A DNA stretch of 31,145 nucleotides from JBBQZO01 sp038207625 (lineage in GTDB: Bacteria; Pseudomonadota; Gammaproteobacteria; Burkholderiales; Burkholderiaceae_D). Location: contig JBBQZO010000048.1 of the NCBI GenBank assembly GCA_038207625.1, positions 1 to 31,145 on the forward strand. The letters are read 5' to 3'. The translations under genes and the position numbers were made by a program. Positions within the stretch are counted from its first letter, which is position 1. The number at the start of each line of letters is the position of its first letter. This document shows, piece by piece, positions 14,759-22,567 of the stretch. The notes below the pieces were generated by a model. The model saw only the letters and a list, made by a program, of their open reading frames with translations, was not told the DNA's origin and did not search any database.

Positions 14759-16435
14759 CGCGCCAGACGCGCCTGCTGCGGCGCCACCACGGCGCGCACG
14801 GGGACCGGCACAGGGCGCGGCGCCGCCGGCGGCAGCGTCGCCGAGGTGGTGCCAAGCTTGAAGATCGACAGGGCCGCCGGAAGGCTGTCGGTCTGCTCCT
14901 CCAGGCTGGCCGCCGCGGCCTGCTCCACCAACGCCGCGTGTTGCTGCGTGACCTGATCCATCTGAACCACCGCGTCGTTGACCTGACCAATTCCGCCACT
15001 CTGTTCGCGCGAGGCCTCCGAATTGTCGCTCATCACGTGGTTGACCTTGCCGGCGGCGGCGATGATCTCGTGCATGGTGTGAGCGGCCCGTTCAGCCAGG
15101 GCGGCGCCGGCGCCGATCTTGTCGATCGACACGTCAATCAGTTGCTTGATTTCCTTCGGCGCCCCTGCGCTGCGCTGGGCCAGGTTGCGCACTTCCGACG
15201 CCACCACGGCAAAACCCCGCCCCTGCTCGCCAGCGCGCGCCGCCTCGACCGCCGCATTGAGCGCCAGAATATTGGTCTGAAAGGCGATCGCCTCGATGAT
15301 GCTGACGATGTCGACGATCTTTTTTCGATGCCGCGCGGATGTCGCTCATCGTCGCTACCAGGTCGGTGGCCACCGCGCCCCCTGTGCCGGCCACCTTCGA
15401 GGCGGCGCTGGACATTGCGCTCGCCCGACTGGCGTTGCCGGCGTTCTGTTGCACCGTCGACGCCAGTTGCTCCATGCTCGAGGCGGTCTGTTCGAGCGCC
15501 GACGCCTGCGACTCGGTGCGCCGTGACAGATCCATATTGCCGGTGGCGATCTCGTGGGTTGCCACGCCGATCAGGTGGGAATGTCGTCGCACATCACCCA
15601 CGATCGAACGCAAGTTGACGCGCAACTGCCCCAGTGCACGCAGCAGCTGGCCAACCTCGTCGTTGCGCGTGCTGGTTAGCTCGCCGCTCAGGTCGCCGCC
15701 AGCCATCGCCCGGCTGGCGCTCAAGGCCAGTCGCACCGGACCGAGCACCGCCGCTACCAGCCGGTACTAGAAGAGCGCCCCGCTTACCCGCGCACACAAC
15801 GCCAGCGCAAGCAGGCCGTCCTTGACGGCGCCGCCACCGGACTCGCTGGCAAGCTTGCTGCCCAGCGCAGCAAGGGCCAGCAGCAGCACGCCCATATTGA
15901 GGGCGATGCTGTTGCCGAGCGACACGCGGGTGTAGCGTTGCAGGCGCGCCGCGAGATTATCGGTGACAAGGCGGCCCTGCTCGACGCGCAGGTGGGTCGG
16001 GTTTCCGGCCGGGACCTGGCCGTTCGCGCGCGCCGCGTCCTCCTCCTGCGCAAGGGAGGACTTGGTGGGCACAGACATGAAACCGACCATCCGCCCGTTC
16101 TCGACGACCGGGGTCACGTTGGCCGCCACCCAGTCGTAGTCACCGTTCTTGCAGCGATTCTTGCAGCGATTCTTGCAGCGATTCTTGACCATCCCGCACC
16201 AGGCCTGGCCGCTCTTGATGGTGGCCCACAGGTCGGCGAAGGCTTCGACCGGCATGTCGGGATGACGCACGATGTTTTGTGGCGCACCGATCAGTTCATC
16301 GAACGTAAAACCGCTCACTGCGATAAAGTAGGGCTTGGCGTAGGTAATGTTGCCCTGCAGATCGGTGGTCAACACGATGGTCTCCGTATCGCTGAGCAGG
16401 TGCTGCCGGTTTGTGACAGGAAGCTTCCGGCGCAT
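14755..16435 (-). pseudogene. Aer-like methyl-accepting chemotaxis receptor, disrupted by a stop and a frameshift
   Basis: Three reading-frame pieces add up to one Aer-type receptor of about 560 residues. The start at 16435 has GGAG upstream. It encodes a PAS domain (TVLTTDLQG-like opening, FDELIGAPQNIVRHPDMP), a membrane segment, a HAMP-like region and the MCP signalling domain with an intact hairpin tip (IAFQTNILALNAAVEAARAGEQGRG). Two lesions break it: an in-frame TAG at 15767-15769 after GALF, with the family-like sequence resuming at once (YRLVAAVLGP), and an extra A in a run of six (plus-strand T-run 15320-15325), which shifts SKKIVDIVS out of frame. A 12-bp repeat is also expanded in the PAS region. 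Both lesions together argue for decay, although the homopolymer one alone could be a sequencing error. Confidence 0.88.
16146..16187. repeat. 12-bp tandem repeat inside the chemoreceptor pseudogene
   Basis: The unit TTCTTGCAGCGA occurs three times in full (16146-16181) plus half a copy. On the minus strand it encodes a repeated Asn-Arg-Cys-Lys block where Aer-like receptors usually have a single KNRCKNGD. It keeps the reading frame, so it is an in-frame expansion of four residues per copy. Confidence 0.9.
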
Positions 16436-16698
16436 GGCGGGCTCCCGAAGTGGTGGACTAGCAACCGCCTGGCCTGAGCGGATGTGGTACCACGCGTGAT
16501 GAGAAAGCGAGCCAGAACGCGCTTGACAGTACCATCGGCGCTGTCGCACCCGTCGCCCCCGCCAACACTAAACCCCATTCGCACGATTGCAGGGGGGCCG
16601 CGCGACAGTTGCGCATGTCTGGCAACGCGCGCTCTCGAATCGGGCAGGCAAGCCTGCGTGTCCGGTTCACGCCGACGCCGCGTCGCGATGCATGCACC
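16436..16698. other. Intergenic stretch upstream of the chemoreceptor pseudogene
   Basis: No convincing gene is seen between the pseudogene start and the terminator of the OmpA gene. Open frames here lack ribosome sites and family resemblance. A short palindrome GTGGTACCAC (16484-16493) is present. A GCCGATGG on the minus strand faintly resembles a flagellar sigma factor -10 element, but no matching -35 was found. Confidence 0.4.
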
Positions 16699-16738
16699 CC
16701 AAAAAAAAAGGCCATTCAGCGATCAACTGAACGGCCTT
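16699..16738 (-). terminator. Rho-independent terminator of the OmpA-family gene
   Basis: On the minus strand a 12-bp stem (AAGGCCGTTCAG with CTGAATGGCCTT, one G-U pair) with a 7-nt loop is followed directly by a run of nine T. It lies about 30 nt after the stop at 16768. This is a textbook intrinsic terminator. Confidence 0.93.
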
Positions 16739-16767
16739 GCGGTAGCGGCGCGAACGCCGCGCCAAAC

Positions 16768-17913
16768 TTATTTCGCGACGCTGCGGGTGCCGACGAATTC
16801 CACCGTCACACGGCGGTTCTTGGCGCGCCCTGCGGCCGACTTGTTGTCCGCCACCGGCATCGTCTCGCCCTTGCCTTCGGTGTAGACGCGGCCAGTTTCC
16901 AGGCCGTGCTCGATGAAGTAAGCCTTGACCGCCTCGGCACGCCGCTCGGACAGCTTCTGGTTATACGCGTTGGTGCCGACCGAATCGGCATAGCCGACGG
17001 TGACGATCACTTCCGTGTTCATGCCCTGCAGCTTGCCCATCAAGGCGTCCAGCCCGGCCTTGCCTTCCGGCTTGACGACCGACTTGTCGAAGTCGAACAG
17101 CGCTTCGGCCGAAAAGCTGACCTTTTCCGACACCGGCACTGGCGCCGGCGCCGGCGGCGGCTGCACCACTGGCGCCGCTGGTGCCGGCGCTTCCACGACG
17201 GGCGCCGGCTCGACGTAGGCCGGGGTGGCCCGGGTGGCCGGTTTGCCCATCTTGTAGACCAGATTGAGCGAGAAGAAGTCGACGTCGCCGCGGTTGCCGA
17301 CGGCGTCGTTGACGCGGTAGCGCGACACCTCGCCGCGCACGGCCAGCGTGTCGCTCAGTTTGTACTCCAGGCCCATGCCCAGCGTCGGATTGAGCTTGCG
17401 CGTGCTGGGGTTCGGATTGGTCACCGCATACAGGCGGTCGCCGCTGAAATGGGTGTCGGCCTTGGTATAGTTCATGCCAAGGCGGGCGTAGGCCGACCAG
17501 CACGTTGACAGCGGCAATTGGCCCAGCACATCGAGGTTGATGCCGCGCAGGCGCACATTGCCGCTGAGCGCGCCGAGCGGCATGGTGGTGGCATCGAAGC
17601 CGAAGCGGCCCAGGTCGAAATAGCCGCCCTCGAGCGCGAAATGTTCGTTGAGCTGCTTGCCAAGAAATACCTTGTAGCCGGTGTCGCGCTCGTTGGTGCT
17701 GAACTTGACGCTGCTCGCGCCGCCCTCGATGAGGCTGCGGGTGAGGCGTTCCTCGTCGATCTTGGCCTTGCTGCGCCCGGCGCCGGCGCCCACGTACCAG
17801 GCCGAATTGGCCCAGGTTGTGTCGCTCACCGGCTCGTCCGCCCACGCGCACTGGCCGGCCAGCATGGCGCATCCAATGACTCCGAAACCGCCCATTTTGA
17901 CGACTGTTTTCAT
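16768..17913 (-). CDS. OmpA-family outer membrane protein
   Basis: A 381-residue porin-like protein. AGGAG lies just upstream of the ATG, and the signal peptide ends near AWA-DEP (residue 25). Residues about 35-225 form an eight-strand-type outer membrane beta barrel (WYVGAGAGRSKAKID at the start, FFSLNLVYKMG at the end). A Pro/Ala/Val linker (about 230-265) leads to an OmpA C-terminal domain (about 270-378): FDFDKSVVKPEGKAGLDALM, VGYADSVGTNAYNQKLSERRAEAVK, and NRRVTVEFVGTR. The family links the outer membrane to peptidoglycan. It lies 90 nt downstream of the ice-binding-like lipoprotein gene, with a hairpin between, and ends in a strong intrinsic terminator. Confidence 0.93.
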   Translation of the reverse strand: MKTVVKMGGFGVIGCAMLAGQCAWADEPVSDTTWANSAWYVGAGAGRSKAKIDEERLTRSLIEGGASSVKFSTNERDTGYKVFLGKQLNEHFALEGGYFDLGRFGFDATTMPLGALSGNVRLRGINLDVLGQLPLSTCWSAYARLGMNYTKADTHFSGDRLYAVTNPNPSTRKLNPTLGMGLEYKLSDTLAVRGEVSRYRVNDAVGNRGDVDFFSLNLVYKMGKPATRATPAYVEPAPVVEAPAPAAPVVQPPPAPAPVPVSEKVSFSAEALFDFDKSVVKPEGKAGLDALMGKLQGMNTEVIVTVGYADSVGTNAYNQKLSERRAEAVKAYFIEHGLETGRVYTEGKGETMPVADNKSAAGRAKNRRVTVEFVGTRSVAK

Positions 17914-17929
17914 GCTTCTCTCCTGTTAC

Positions 17930-17948
17930 GGGCGCGCACGGCGCGCCC
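17930..17948 (-). terminator. Hairpin between the ice-binding lipoprotein and OmpA genes
   Basis: GGGCGCGC (17930-17937) and GCGCGCCC (17941-17948) form a perfect 8-bp stem with a 3-nt loop. It lies between the stop of the upstream gene (18004) and the ribosome site of the OmpA gene. No T-run follows on the minus strand, so partial read-through is possible. Confidence 0.45.
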
Positions 17949-18003
17949 GGTTGTCTGGTGCGAACGGGGCGCCGCGCGCCGCCGTCCGTCTGTTCGAAAG
18001 CGC

Positions 18004-20040
18004 TTAGCGCGAGATGACGTTGTTTCTGAGCGTCGCAGCGCTGCCCGTGAGGACCCGGCCGTTTTGCAAGTTGGCGTTGTCGCCCAGCGTGATCGCGCCC
18101 ACCTGGCCCATGATGTTGCCTTTAAAGAAGCTGTTCGCGCCCAGCGTGGCCGGGCCGACCGGCAACCACGACACCTCGTCGGCGCTGGCGCCCCCGTTCA
18201 GGGCCACGATCGAATTGGCCGTCGTGTTCAGTGTCGAAGCGGTGCGGAAGATGTACACGCCAGGACCATTCATCGTGAAGGTGCCAGTGATGCTGATCGC
18301 ACCGGCGTAGCAGTACACGCCGGGGCTGAACGTCAGGCCGCCCAGATCGATGCCGGCGGCCGAGTCGACGTCGCAGGTGCGGCTGTTGGCGTCGGTGACG
18401 GCCAGTTGCAGGTCAGCCAGCGCCTTGTCCAGGATGGCGCCGGACTTGTAGTTGGCAAATCCTGCGGCCTGGACCGGGTCAACCGTCTGCGATGGCGAAC
18501 CGACGTCGCCGGTGACCAGTGTGGTGCCGCCCGAATTGTTGGTGATCGAGGTCGCGGCCAGCACACCGAAGTTGGCGGCGCTGCGCAGATTGACGCTGGT
18601 GCCCCCGCCCACTGGCGCGGCGGTGACGGTGAAGTTGGTGGTGGCCGTACGGCCGCCCTGGCTGGCGCTGATCGTGCTGACACCGGCTGCCACAGCGAGC
18701 GCCTGGCCGTTCGGCAGGATGGTGGCGATGCCGGTCAGGCTGGAGCTCCACACGGTCGTAGCGCTGACGTCACTGGTGCTGCCGTCCGAAAAGCTGGCGG
18801 TGGCGCTAAATTGCTGGTTCGCGCCGATCAGGGCGCTGGGGTTGGCTGGCGTGACGGCCAGGCCGGTCATGCTCAGCGGCGCGCTGACAGTCAGTGCCGC
18901 CGTGGCGCTCAAGGTGCCCGAGCGTGCCGTGATGGTGGCAGTGCCGGCAGCAAGCGCACTGGCGACGCCACCTGGCAGGATGCTGGCCACTGTCGTGCTG
19001 CTCGAGGTCCACACCACGTTGGCGCTGATGTCGGCGCTGCTGGCGTCCGAGTAGGTGCCGGTGGCGACCAACTTCTGGGTCGCGCCGATCAGGATATTCT
19101 GGGTGGCTGGCGTGACGGTGATCGCGTTCAGTGTCACTGGCGAGACGGTGACGGTGCTCGTGGCGCTCTTGCCGCCGTAACTGGCGGTCACCAAGGAACT
19201 GCCGGCGGCAATGCCGGTGGACAGGCCGGTGCTCGCACCCACGGTGGCTGCCGTTGGCGTGGCCGACACATAGCTAGCGCTGGCGGTCACATCACGTGTG
19301 CTTGCGTCCGAGAAGGTGGCGGTGGTGCTCAGTTGCTGGGTCGCGCCGATCTTCAGTGTCGGATTGGCGGGCGTCAACGCCAGCGAACTGAGCGTGGCCG
19401 CGGTGACGGTCAGCGTCGTCGAGGCGCTCATCCCGCCTGCGCTGGCGCTGATCAAGGAGGAACCCTGCGCCAGCCCGGTGGCCACAGCGCCGTTGCCGAC
19501 ACCGACCACCGCTGGGGTGCCAGAGATCAGCGTCGCGCCAGCCGTCAGGTCGTGCGAACTGCCGTCCGAGTAGTTACCCGTCAACGCGAACAATTGGCGC
19601 GCGCCGATGCCGATCGTCGGATTGGCCGGCGTCAGCGCCAGCGTCACCAAGCTAGCCGGGCTCACCGTCAAACCGGTGCTGCCCGATTTGCTGGCGAAGC
19701 TGGCCTGGATCTGGGTACTGCCGCTGGCCACGCCGCGCGCCGCACCGGTGGCGGCGACGACGCTGGCGATGGCCGGATCGGCCGAGGTCCAGGTCGACGC
19801 TGCGCTGACGTCGCGCGAGGCGCCGTCGGCGAAGCTGGCGATGGCCACGAATTGCTGGGTGGCGCCGACCGGGATGGCGCCGTTGGCCGGCGTGACCGTC
19901 ACGCTGACCAGGTCGGCCGCCGGCAAACCGAGCAGCGCTGCGCGGCCCTGGTCACCACCACCGCAGCCGCTCAGCACGGCCGTCATCAATAAAGCGGAAA
20001 ACCACATCAGCGGTTTTGCGTAGCGTTGCAAGGCATTCAT
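18004..20040 (-). CDS. Lipoprotein with five Big_2 (Ig-like) repeats and an ice-binding-like DUF3494 domain
   Basis: A 678-residue surface lipoprotein. ATG 20040 has GGGAG upstream and gives a signal peptide with lipobox LSGC (Cys26), followed by a Gly-rich anchor. Residues about 43-465 contain five bacterial Ig-like (Big_2) repeats of about 85 residues, each opening with the pattern LALTPANPTIGIGA followed by TYSDGSS and DVTA-type strands. Residues about 475-678 match the ice-binding-like DUF3494 domain: FGVLAATSITN, VTGDVG, a Cys pair, FSPGVY, and GPGVYIFRTAS. Such domains bind ice in some polar microbes, but the family is wider than proven ice binders. A Crp/Fnr-type promoter is predicted upstream. 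An adhesin or cold-protection role is inferred. Confidence 0.88.
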   Translation of the reverse strand: MNALQRYAKPLMWFSALLMTAVLSGCGGGDQGRAALLGLPAADLVSVTVTPANGAIPVGATQQFVAIASFADGASRDVSAASTWTSADPAIASVVAATGAARGVASGSTQIQASFASKSGSTGLTVSPASLVTLALTPANPTIGIGARQLFALTGNYSDGSSHDLTAGATLISGTPAVVGVGNGAVATGLAQGSSLISASAGGMSASTTLTVTAATLSSLALTPANPTLKIGATQQLSTTATFSDASTRDVTASASYVSATPTAATVGASTGLSTGIAAGSSLVTASYGGKSATSTVTVSPVTLNAITVTPATQNILIGATQKLVATGTYSDASSADISANVVWTSSSTTVASILPGGVASALAAGTATITARSGTLSATAALTVSAPLSMTGLAVTPANPSALIGANQQFSATASFSDGSTSDVSATTVWSSSLTGIATILPNGQALAVAAGVSTISASQGGRTATTNFTVTAAPVGGGTSVNLRSAANFGVLAATSITNNSGGTTLVTGDVGSPSQTVDPVQAAGFANYKSGAILDKALADLQLAVTDANSRTCDVDSAAGIDLGGLTFSPGVYCYAGAISITGTFTMNGPGVYIFRTASTLNTTANSIVALNGGASADEVSWLPVGPATLGANSFFKGNIMGQVGAITLGDNANLQNGRVLTGSAATLRNNVISR

Positions 20041-20181
20041 TTTTTTCTCCCAAAGGACAAGCTCGGCGCCGAACAATTTCGGGCTGGCCGCGCATCTATT
20101 TATTCTTGTTCGGCATCGACATCCGATACTGGCGTCCGGTTGGCGCACCTCGCATCGATCACATCGTTCCGGCATGTAACC

Positions 20182-20223
20182 GTTATCCGGGTTTCGCCGT
20201 GGCGACTCGGTTCGCTGGCGAAC
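20182..20223 (-). promoter_or_regulatory. Predicted class II Crp/Fnr-type promoter (operator 20210-20223, -10 at 20182-20187)
   Basis: The operator is a perfect inverted repeat, GTTCGC-CA-GCGAAC on the minus strand. After exactly 22 nt comes GATAAC followed by GG, as in the promoter at 3723-3764 (TATAAC-GG). The predicted start point near 20175 leaves a leader of about 135 nt to the ice-binding-like lipoprotein gene at 20040. Confidence 0.65.
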
Positions 20224-20324
20224 ACAAGAAAGAATAAATCCTCAACGCAACAACAAACACCCCGCCGCCCCGTGCAAAATGGCCCACAATGGCACCATCG
20301 GGACGGCGGCGGCGGCCCGCCAAT

Positions 20325-20366
20325 GTGCGCTGGCGTACCGAGTTTGGCGGCCCCGTCACATACAGT
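20325..20366 (+). promoter_or_regulatory. Predicted class II Crp/Fnr-type promoter (operator 20325-20338, -10 at 20361-20366)
   Basis: The operator GTGCGC-TG-GCGTAC sits in an 18-bp stretch identical to that at 12759-12776. After exactly 22 nt comes TACAGT. It points at the Gcr-family gene at 20449, with a predicted leader of about 75 nt. Together with the minus-strand promoter at 20182-20223 it makes the 408-bp gap here a divergent regulatory region; nothing else is seen in that gap. Confidence 0.68.
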
Positions 20367-20448
20367 GCAATGCGCGACACGCACTGTGCGCAGGCCGGTT
20401 TATTTCGGCGTCCCACCTTCACCCTGTTTTTCGATTCCCGCTTCCCTT

Positions 20449-22506
20449 ATGTTTTCTATCCTCGAACGTCTTGATCCACACAGCGACAACGTTGACCTGC
20501 TGGTCGAACTGGTGGGCACGCTGCGCCCGGCCGACCCGCGCGACGCGCAACGCGCGGGCGCCAATGTACGCACGCTGACCCAGCTGTTGATGGGCAATCC
20601 GCTGCATGCCTGGCGACTGCATGCGCACATCCTGTGCGTGCTGGCCAGTCGGCGCCACACCAGCCTGTACACCGACATCGGCATCCTGTCCAACGACGGC
20701 TTCATGAGTGAGCTGCTGCGCCGCATCGTGTACCGTTTTCTGCCGCCGGCCCATGGCGCGGTCTACCTGGCCGACGCGCTCGAGCAGATCCTGTATGTGC
20801 GCAGCGACTACCTGTGGGTACGCGGCGTGCCGGCGGCCGACTGGCTGGCCCTGTTCGATACCGTGGCCGAGGCCGGCGCGCCGGACCTGTCGGTGCAGCC
20901 CGACGACCATGTCGCGCTGGCCGGCATGCTCGAGGCGATCCGCACCTTGTCCTACCGGGTCTGCGCGATCGGACTTGAGCCACGCCTGATCCGCATCGCG
21001 CCCGACATTGAAAAGTTCGAGTCCGCTTTCCTGATGCAAAACGTGGAAGTGAACGCCTATCTGGACAGCTACGCACGCCTGCTGGCGGGCGAACCGGACG
21101 ATGGCGAAGATGCGCGCCATTTACTGGTGATGCTCGACCAGTGCGACCAGGTGGTGGCGCGCATCCGCAAGAACGCGCTGAGCTCAGGCACCAGCGTGGC
21201 GCTGACGTATCTGCTGGTGGCGCTCACGCAAAGCATAGACCGGCTGCGCAAACTGCTGTTCCTGGTCGACCTGACGGGCCTGTTGCCCGGCCCGGTGGGT
21301 ACACCGGTGCTGCCCGACGACAGCAGCGCGGTGGTGCGCGCACGGCGCCGTCAGGCCGCCGTGGCGCTGGCGTTCGAGCTGATCGAGGCGCACAACAACA
21401 AATATGCGATTCGCGAACTGTGCACCGACAATATCAATCTGCTGGCGCGCAACGTCACCGAAAACGCCAGCCATACGGGCGAGCACTACATCGCCGAATC
21501 GCGCAGCGTGTACGGCGCCATGTTCCGCTCCTCGGCCGGCGCCGGCTTCGTGATCTCGGTGATGGCGGTGCTGAAAATCTTCGCCTCCTACCTGCGCACC
21601 GCGCCGCTGGTCGAGGCCTTCCTGTTCAGCATGAACTACTCGATCGGCTTCATGCTGATCCACGTGCTGCACTTCACGGTGGCCACCAAGCAGCCGGCCA
21701 TGACGGCCTCGCGCATCGCCGCCGCGCTGCACAGCGCCGACGGCAAGCACATCGACATCGACAGCCTGGCCGAACTGATCATCAAGGTGGTGCGCACCCA
21801 GTTCGTGGCCGTGCTGGGCAACCTGGCCACGGTGCTGCCGATGGCCTACCTGATCGCGCTGGCCTACAACGCACTGTTCGGCCACCATCTGGTCTCGCCG
21901 GCCAAGGCGCAGCACATGCTGCACGATATCGATCCGCTCGCCAGCCTGGCGCTGTTCCACGCGCTGATCGCCGGCGTGTGCCTGTTCGTGGCGGGACTGA
22001 TCTCGGGCTACTACGACAACCGCGCGCTGTACACCCACATGGCGCAGCGCATCAGCCAGTTGCGCGCTCTGCGCCGGCTGCTGGGTGCGGCGCGGCTGCA
22101 ACGCCTGGGCCTGTACCTGGAAAACAATCTGGGCGGCCTGATGGGTAATTTCTACTTCGGCATCCTGCTGGGCACCATCGGCACGCTGGGCGACCTGCTC
22201 GGCCTGCCGATCGACATCCGCCACATCACGTTTTCGTCGGCCAATTTCGCCACCGCCTTCGTCGGGCTGGACCAACATCTGGGCTGGCAGGCGGTACTGC
22301 TGTCGCTGGCCGGCATCGCCGGCATCGGCAGCGTCAATCTGCTGGTGAGCTTTTGCCTGGCGCTGTGGGTCGCGCTGCGCTCGCGCCAGATCGAGTTCGA
22401 GCACGGCATGCTGCTGTTGAAAAAACTGGCGCAGCGTTTCCTGCATCGGCCAATCGATTTCTTCATCGCGCCCAAGGATGCCCCGGCGCTGCCGAACGGC
22501 GCCTAG
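20449..22506 (+). CDS. Gcr-family 'site-specific recombinase' (membrane protein)
   Basis: A 685-residue protein resembling the Gcr family, which databases label site-specific recombinase. ATG 20449 begins the family-like sequence MFSILERLDP; no strong Shine-Dalgarno is visible. The N-terminal half (1-350) is soluble and helical (ALEQILYVRSDYLWV, ENASHTGEHYIAESR). The C-terminal half (about 360-660) has several hydrophobic helices (SAGAGFVISVMAVLKIF, VAVLGNLATVLPMAYLIALAY, ALFHALIAGVCLFVAGLISGYYDN, LVSFCLALWVAL). I see no tyrosine or serine recombinase active-site pattern. An envelope role is more plausible than DNA recombination. It is followed 61 nt later by the phospholipase D-like lipoprotein gene, probably in one operon. 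Confidence 0.85.
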   Translation: MFSILERLDPHSDNVDLLVELVGTLRPADPRDAQRAGANVRTLTQLLMGNPLHAWRLHAHILCVLASRRHTSLYTDIGILSNDGFMSELLRRIVYRFLPPAHGAVYLADALEQILYVRSDYLWVRGVPAADWLALFDTVAEAGAPDLSVQPDDHVALAGMLEAIRTLSYRVCAIGLEPRLIRIAPDIEKFESAFLMQNVEVNAYLDSYARLLAGEPDDGEDARHLLVMLDQCDQVVARIRKNALSSGTSVALTYLLVALTQSIDRLRKLLFLVDLTGLLPGPVGTPVLPDDSSAVVRARRRQAAVALAFELIEAHNNKYAIRELCTDNINLLARNVTENASHTGEHYIAESRSVYGAMFRSSAGAGFVISVMAVLKIFASYLRTAPLVEAFLFSMNYSIGFMLIHVLHFTVATKQPAMTASRIAAALHSADGKHIDIDSLAELIIKVVRTQFVAVLGNLATVLPMAYLIALAYNALFGHHLVSPAKAQHMLHDIDPLASLALFHALIAGVCLFVAGLISGYYDNRALYTHMAQRISQLRALRRLLGAARLQRLGLYLENNLGGLMGNFYFGILLGTIGTLGDLLGLPIDIRHITFSSANFATAFVGLDQHLGWQAVLLSLAGIAGIGSVNLLVSFCLALWVALRSRQIEFEHGMLLLKKLAQRFLHRPIDFFIAPKDAPALPNGA

Positions 22507-22567
22507 TCGCACCGACCATGATGCCCACCCACCGATCACGCTGCCGCGCAGCCAACAGGACTTGTCG

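Noticed and set aside
15320..15326. Programmed ribosomal frameshift at the A-rich run in the chemoreceptor
   Set aside because: The run resembles a -1 slippery site, but restoring the receptor frame needs a +1 shift, and a separate in-frame stop lies upstream anyway.
16146..16187. Short CRISPR-like repeat
   Set aside because: The copies are directly adjacent with no spacers, in frame within a coding region.
17518..19992. Open frame of 824 codons on the plus strand
   Set aside because: It lies opposite the Ig-like repeat lipoprotein and OmpA genes; its repeated look only mirrors their repeats.
20449..22506. Evidence for a mobile element because of the 'recombinase' family name
   Set aside because: No recombinase active site, terminal repeats or attachment sites are visible, and the neighbours are ordinary envelope genes.
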